Positions 50,638 through 54,173 of a stretch of DNA of 54,173 nt are shown one piece after another (positions within the stretch are counted from its first letter, which is position 1; every line of letters starts with the position of its first letter). Made by a program: the position numbers and the translations under genes. The stretch is taken from contig JAFGKT010000020.1 in the NCBI GenBank assembly GCA_016928435.1, forward strand, positions 1 through 54,173, given 5' to 3'. The notes below the pieces were generated by a model. It worked only from the letters and a program-made list of their open reading frames with translations, had not been told where the DNA came from and made no database searches. The DNA is from Sedimentisphaerales bacterium. GTDB taxonomy: Bacteria > Planctomycetota > Phycisphaerae > Sedimentisphaerales > SM23-30.

Positions 50638-50968
50638 CCAACGGCAGTTGGTTGGGATGGGAAATTTTAAGGTGATCAATATAGATCGGGGCGGAAGAAT
50701 CCCGGGTACGAACCACATTGGTAGATATTCCGCTTCGGGCTCTGATTAAAGTGGCTATTGCCCCCGGCACAGCTAGTCAAATGTCAAAAATGGGGAACTA
50801 TTTACAGATTGAACAATTCATCGCTAAGCCATAAAATGGTTAGTTTGTGTGGTAAGTGCATGAATAGGGCAACTGGACAGGCAAAATGGTCGGCAATGCT
50901 GAACCAGGCATAGCCGGCAACAGAAACTGACAGTTGCAACGCTTTTAATGACAAGGATATAAGACAAA
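50638..50968. other. 331-bp region before the prenyl synthase
   Basis: A 5-bp hairpin right after the upstream stop (CCAAC/GTTGG, 50639-50652) and a longer stem GCAACTG (50868-50874) with CAGTTGC (50930-50936) in the leader of the next gene. AAGGA lies 12 nt before the ATG. No gene or clear promoter. Confidence 0.4.
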
Positions 50969-51874
50969 ATGACCGAGCATAAAGGCACCCCTTTGACATT
51001 CGAAGATCGCTATGACCAAGCGGTCGCCGAACTAGAAAAAGCCATGAAAGGGTACCTAACGCCGCGGGAATCGGCGATACCGGAGACCTTGCGCAAGGCG
51101 ATGTATTATAGTTTGCAGGCGGGCGGCAAGAGGTTGCGGCCGGTGATGTGCCTGCTGGCGTGCGAGGCTTGCGGTGGTGAGGACATTGTGGCGATGCCCG
51201 CAGCCGCCGCCCTGGAAATGGTGCATACTTATTCGCTGATCCACGACGATCTCCCGGCAATGGATGATGATGATTTGCGACGAGGTCAGCCGACCAACCA
51301 CAAAGTTTTTGGCGATGCTATGGCGATTTTGGCGGGTGACGCTTTGTTGACTTTCGCGTTTCATTTGTTGGCACTGCATGTACAGTATGACAACGTAGTC
51401 AGGCAATTGGTGGTGGAATTGGCCAACGCGTCCGGGGCGGCAGGTATGATCAGCGGCCAAGCCCAAGACATACTCAGCGAAGGCGTGGACGGAGATTTGG
51501 ATACAGTCAACTCCATCCACACACACAAGACCGCGATGATGTTCCAGGCCGCGACGCGCATGGGCGCGATATCGGCTAGAGCGGATCAAGCAAAGGTGGA
51601 TATGCTGGGCGACTACGGCATAAAATTGGGCTTGGCGTTTCAGATTGTGGACGATCTGCTGGACGTCACCAGCAGCGCCGAAGCGATGGGCAAGAAAACC
51701 CAAAAAGACCAACAGGCAGGCAAACTGACATACCCCGCGGTGGTCGGTATCGAACAAGCCCGCCAACACGCCAACGATTTGATAGAGCAGGCCGTGGCCG
51801 CGATAAAACCAATAGGCCAAGCAGCGAAGTCGCTGATCGAACTAGCGCAAAAAGTAAACCAACGCAATAAATAA
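50969..51874 (+). CDS. ispA: polyprenyl (farnesyl/geranylgeranyl) diphosphate synthase
   Basis: Trans-isoprenyl diphosphate synthase, condenses IPP with allylic diphosphates. 301 residues. First Asp-rich motif IHDDLPAMDDDDLRRG (~90-105, DDxxxxD type); second motif VDDLLDVTSS (~224-233); K-rich GGKRLRPVMCLLA for substrate binding. Chain length is hard to judge; two bulky positions before the first motif (TYSL) favour a C15-C20 product. Upstream of dxs, so the two isoprenoid genes are paired. Start AAGGA. Confidence 0.93.
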   Translation: MTEHKGTPLTFEDRYDQAVAELEKAMKGYLTPRESAIPETLRKAMYYSLQAGGKRLRPVMCLLACEACGGEDIVAMPAAAALEMVHTYSLIHDDLPAMDDDDLRRGQPTNHKVFGDAMAILAGDALLTFAFHLLALHVQYDNVVRQLVVELANASGAAGMISGQAQDILSEGVDGDLDTVNSIHTHKTAMMFQAATRMGAISARADQAKVDMLGDYGIKLGLAFQIVDDLLDVTSSAEAMGKKTQKDQQAGKLTYPAVVGIEQARQHANDLIEQAVAAIKPIGQAAKSLIELAQKVNQRNK

Positions 51875-51920
51875 GCGTTTTGAAATTGTGGTACTCATAT
51901 TCATATAACGCAAACGCCGA

Positions 51921-51960
51921 ATTCCCGGCACTACAAGTGCAGCGAAATGTTCGCGGGAAT
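51921..51960. promoter_or_regulatory. three-way-junction hairpin in the dxs leader
   Basis: Outer stem ATTCCC (51921-51926) with GGGAAT (51955-51960); inside, hairpins GCACT-ACA-AGTGC (51928-51940) and GCGAA-ATG-TTCGC (51942-51954), all perfect, separated by single bases. About 44 nt before the dxs start. It may be an RNA leader element or a variant of the ATTCCC...GGGAAT repeat seen at 39618. Confidence 0.6.
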
Positions 51961-52003
51961 AACATATCCAGCTAAAGCGTTTTAAAAATAGAAATCTTCT
52001 GTA

Positions 52004-53884
52004 ATGTCATATCTTCCTGAAATAAAAAACCGCGACGACCTGCGTCGGCTAACGATGAATCAATTAGGTGAGTTGGCTGAGGAAATCCGCCAACTTATCC
52101 AAAACACCGTGAGCAAAACCGGCGGGCACCTGGCCAGCAATCTGGGCGTGGTGGAACTTACGATCGCCATGCATACCGTTTTTGATGCGTACCATGATAA
52201 AATCTTGTGGGATGTGGGGCATCAGTGTTATGTGCATAAGATTCTTACCGGGCGAGCGGATAAGTTCGATTCGCTGCGTCAATCGGGAGGCATCAGTGGA
52301 TTCCCGGCACCGAGCGAAAGCGAAGCGGATCAGTTCGCGGTCGGACACGCGGGCACAGCGATAGCCTCAGCATTAGGAATAGCCTTGGGCGCGCAGATGC
52401 GCCAGACGGACGAAAAAGTTATCGCGGTGGTCGGTGACGCGTCGATCGTAAACGGGCTTTCTTTTGAGGGGCTGAACAATACCAATCTGCTGAATCGGCA
52501 AATGCTGATTATCCTTAATGATAATTCCATGGCGATCGATAAAACCGAAGGTGCTTTCGCCCGGTATCTTACCCAATTGCGGGTTTCGCGTTCATATGAA
52601 GATTTGCAGCGTCGGACGCGTTTGATGGTTCGCAGACTGCCGGCCATTGGTGAGGCGTTACACGATACGCTGGAACGGATCAAAGGAGGCATGAAGGCGG
52701 CACTGCTGGGAAGGCAGATATTCGAACAGCTCGGAATACCTTATTTCGGCCCGGTGGACGGACACGATCTGCCCGCCCTGATCAAACTGCTGGGCACACT
52801 GCAGGACATCGACCATCCGGTACTACTGCACGTGCAAACGGAAAAGGGCCGTGGTTTCGCGCCCGCGTCCAAAGACCCAACCACCTTCCACAGCCCCAGC
52901 GCCTTTAAGGTGACCGGCGAAACGGCGCAGTTTCCTGATCGAGTGGGCAAGAGTTTTACGTCGGCGTTCGCGGACGCCTTGGCGGAGAAAATGCGAAAAG
53001 ATGATAGGATTATGGCACTAACCGCTGCGATGCCTGACGGCACGGGCTTGGCGAAGCTGCGAGGGGAATTCCCCGAACGGGTATTGGATGTTGGCATCGC
53101 TGAGTCGGCGGCGGTGGACATCGCCGCAGGGCTGGCCAAGAAAGGCTTAAAGCCCGTGGTTGCGATATACTCGACTTTTCTACAGCGGAGCTTCGATCAG
53201 ATATTTCAGGAAGTGGCTTTGCAGAATTTGCCGGTGGTGTTTTGTTTGGACCGGGCGGGGCTGGTCGGCGGCGACGGTGCGGTACATCATGGTTTTTGTG
53301 ATGTCGCGATGCTGCGGGCGCTGCCGAACATCAATCTTATCGCGCCGGCAAACGAAGCGGAGATAAACGGGGCCTTGGATTTCGCGTTCAATGCCCCCAA
53401 CGCCACCGCGATTCGATACCCGCGCGATATGGTCCCGGCAGAACTTGCCGAAGAAGTCACGCCTTTTCAACAGGGACGCGCCTGGACAGTGCAAAGCGGC
53501 AGGGACGCGGTGATTTTGGCTTACGGGTCGCTATTGCAAAACGCGCTCGAGGCCGCTGAGCAACTGCGCAAACGCAGCTTTGATGTTGGAGTAGTCAGCG
53601 CTCGTTTTGCCAAGCCGATAGATGAAAAACTTATCGCTGAGCTGCTCACGGCAAACAGCAAAACAGTGATCGCAACCTTGGAAGATCATAGTATAGTGGG
53701 CGGGTTCGGCGCAGCGGTGCTTGAGTCGGCGCAAGAGCAAAAACTCGACACCAGGCGGATAGTGCGGCTGGCGATTCCGGATCGTTTCATCGCCACGGCC
53801 TCACGGAGCGAACAACTCACCCAAGCGGGACTCGACACTACAGCAATTGTCGAAACCCTAACCAAGGCGTTGCAAAAGAATTAA
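52004..53884 (+). CDS. dxs: 1-deoxy-D-xylulose-5-phosphate synthase
   Basis: TPP enzyme, first step of the MEP isoprenoid pathway (pyruvate + glyceraldehyde-3-phosphate). 626 residues, normal length. TPP/Mg motif VVGDASIVNGLSFEGLNN and IILNDNSMAI (~143-178), where GDG is GDA, tolerated in related enzymes; KTGGHLASNLGVVELTIAMH (His for catalysis); the transketolase C-terminal domains with DVGIAESAAVDIAAGLA and CLDRAGLVGGDGAVHHG. No Shine-Dalgarno is evident. Supplies precursors to the prenyl synthase just upstream. Confidence 0.95.
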   Translation: MSYLPEIKNRDDLRRLTMNQLGELAEEIRQLIQNTVSKTGGHLASNLGVVELTIAMHTVFDAYHDKILWDVGHQCYVHKILTGRADKFDSLRQSGGISGFPAPSESEADQFAVGHAGTAIASALGIALGAQMRQTDEKVIAVVGDASIVNGLSFEGLNNTNLLNRQMLIILNDNSMAIDKTEGAFARYLTQLRVSRSYEDLQRRTRLMVRRLPAIGEALHDTLERIKGGMKAALLGRQIFEQLGIPYFGPVDGHDLPALIKLLGTLQDIDHPVLLHVQTEKGRGFAPASKDPTTFHSPSAFKVTGETAQFPDRVGKSFTSAFADALAEKMRKDDRIMALTAAMPDGTGLAKLRGEFPERVLDVGIAESAAVDIAAGLAKKGLKPVVAIYSTFLQRSFDQIFQEVALQNLPVVFCLDRAGLVGGDGAVHHGFCDVAMLRALPNINLIAPANEAEINGALDFAFNAPNATAIRYPRDMVPAELAEEVTPFQQGRAWTVQSGRDAVILAYGSLLQNALEAAEQLRKRSFDVGVVSARFAKPIDEKLIAELLTANSKTVIATLEDHSIVGGFGAAVLESAQEQKLDTRRIVRLAIPDRFIATASRSEQLTQAGLDTTAIVETLTKALQKN

Positions 53885-54173
53885 AGCAGTTTCAGAAAAC
53901 CTCTACAACAAATTAGCCCCCTGACCTGTCAGGGGGTCATAGAAACAAACTGAATAGAAAGACCAACGAATCCTAACCCCTAACGTAGGGTGTGCAACTT
54001 GCTTGCACACGCGATTCCACCAAACCAACAACGTAGGGTGGGCCATGCCCACCATCCCTGACCCAAGAACAATCCTAACCCCTAACGTATCTATGACATC
54101 ACGCCATTCGTCAACAAAAAACGTTATTTTCATTGCCAAATTACTCTACAACACCTTTTACCACCAGCAAGGA
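53885..54173. repeat. intergenic palindromes and 19-bp direct repeat
   Basis: Downstream of dxs: a 9-bp perfect hairpin CCCCCTGAC/GTCAGGGGG (53917-53936, no U-tract); AATCCTAACCCCTAACGTA twice (53969-53987, 54071-54089); an AACGTAGGGTG hairpin with GTGTGCAA/TTGCACAC (53990-54010); and a GGTGGGC/GCCCACC hairpin (54037-54053). These are widespread AACGTAGGGTGGGC-type repeats, not genes. The dxs terminator may be the first hairpin. Confidence 0.7.

Noticed and set aside
53903-54139. 78-codon minus-strand frame with a VGMAHPTL segment
   Set aside because: That peptide is the translation of a common AACGTAGGGTGGGC repeat, not a gene.

Overview
The window looks like chromosome from an anaerobic planctomycete of the Phycisphaerae / Sedimentisphaerales type. 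This rests on gene content, not a phylogenetic marker: two PEP-CTERM exported proteins, a large S8 protease with beta-helix and dockerin-like repeats, a planctomycete-style GntR/propeller-hydrolase pair, an oxygen-sensitive indolepyruvate oxidoreductase, and a 14-gene anaerobe-type cluster of iron-sulfur ATPases and NifX-like proteins. No rRNA, tRNA, CRISPR array or insertion sequence was found.

1-12.2 kb is mostly amino-acid metabolism: trpA and trpB, a serC / DUF1015 pair, trpC, and metX-metW, with small conserved hypotheticals and an ABC exporter. The trpBA operon has a complete tryptophan attenuator: a sigma-70 promoter, a 23-codon leader peptide with four Trp codons (three in a row), a 12-bp antiterminator and a 13-bp terminator with eight U. 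This is the clearest new result in the window.

12.5-22.5 kb holds a PEP-CTERM protein, then a minus-strand aryl-acid module (thioesterase, iorA, iorB, paaK, ACT regulator, paaK) that should turn aryl-pyruvates into aryl-acetates/aryl-acyl-CoAs. Its IorA lacks the usual C-terminal ferredoxin domain. A sodium:solute symporter with a large soluble insertion, its small accessory membrane protein and a strong terminator follow.

23.4-33.4 kb is accessory: a TetR/MATE efflux pair, an M55 D-aminopeptidase, a methyltransferase, a polysaccharide deacetylase, a frameshifted gene, PPK2 polyphosphate kinase, and a propeller hydrolase with its GntR regulator.

33.9-38.2 kb is an exported-protein operon (PEP-CTERM protein, then the S8 protease) behind a good promoter and a roughly 300-nt leader full of long hairpins. 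38.7-47.0 kb is the 14-gene cluster, on the minus strand, starting with a DUF134 regulator whose promoter is overlapped by a perfect 20-bp palindrome. It resembles the ORP (orange protein) clusters of sulfate reducers but adds a radical SAM enzyme, a metallo-beta-lactamase-fold protein, a thioesterase and a flavoprotein.

47.2-54.2 kb holds a lipoprotein, deoC with a P-loop-like / nucleoside deoxyribosyltransferase-like fusion, a PH-domain membrane protein with a predicted leaderless start, and isoprenoid precursor genes (polyprenyl synthase and dxs). Short palindromic intergenic repeats occur at several places, one of which has been read into the C-terminus of a flavoprotein.
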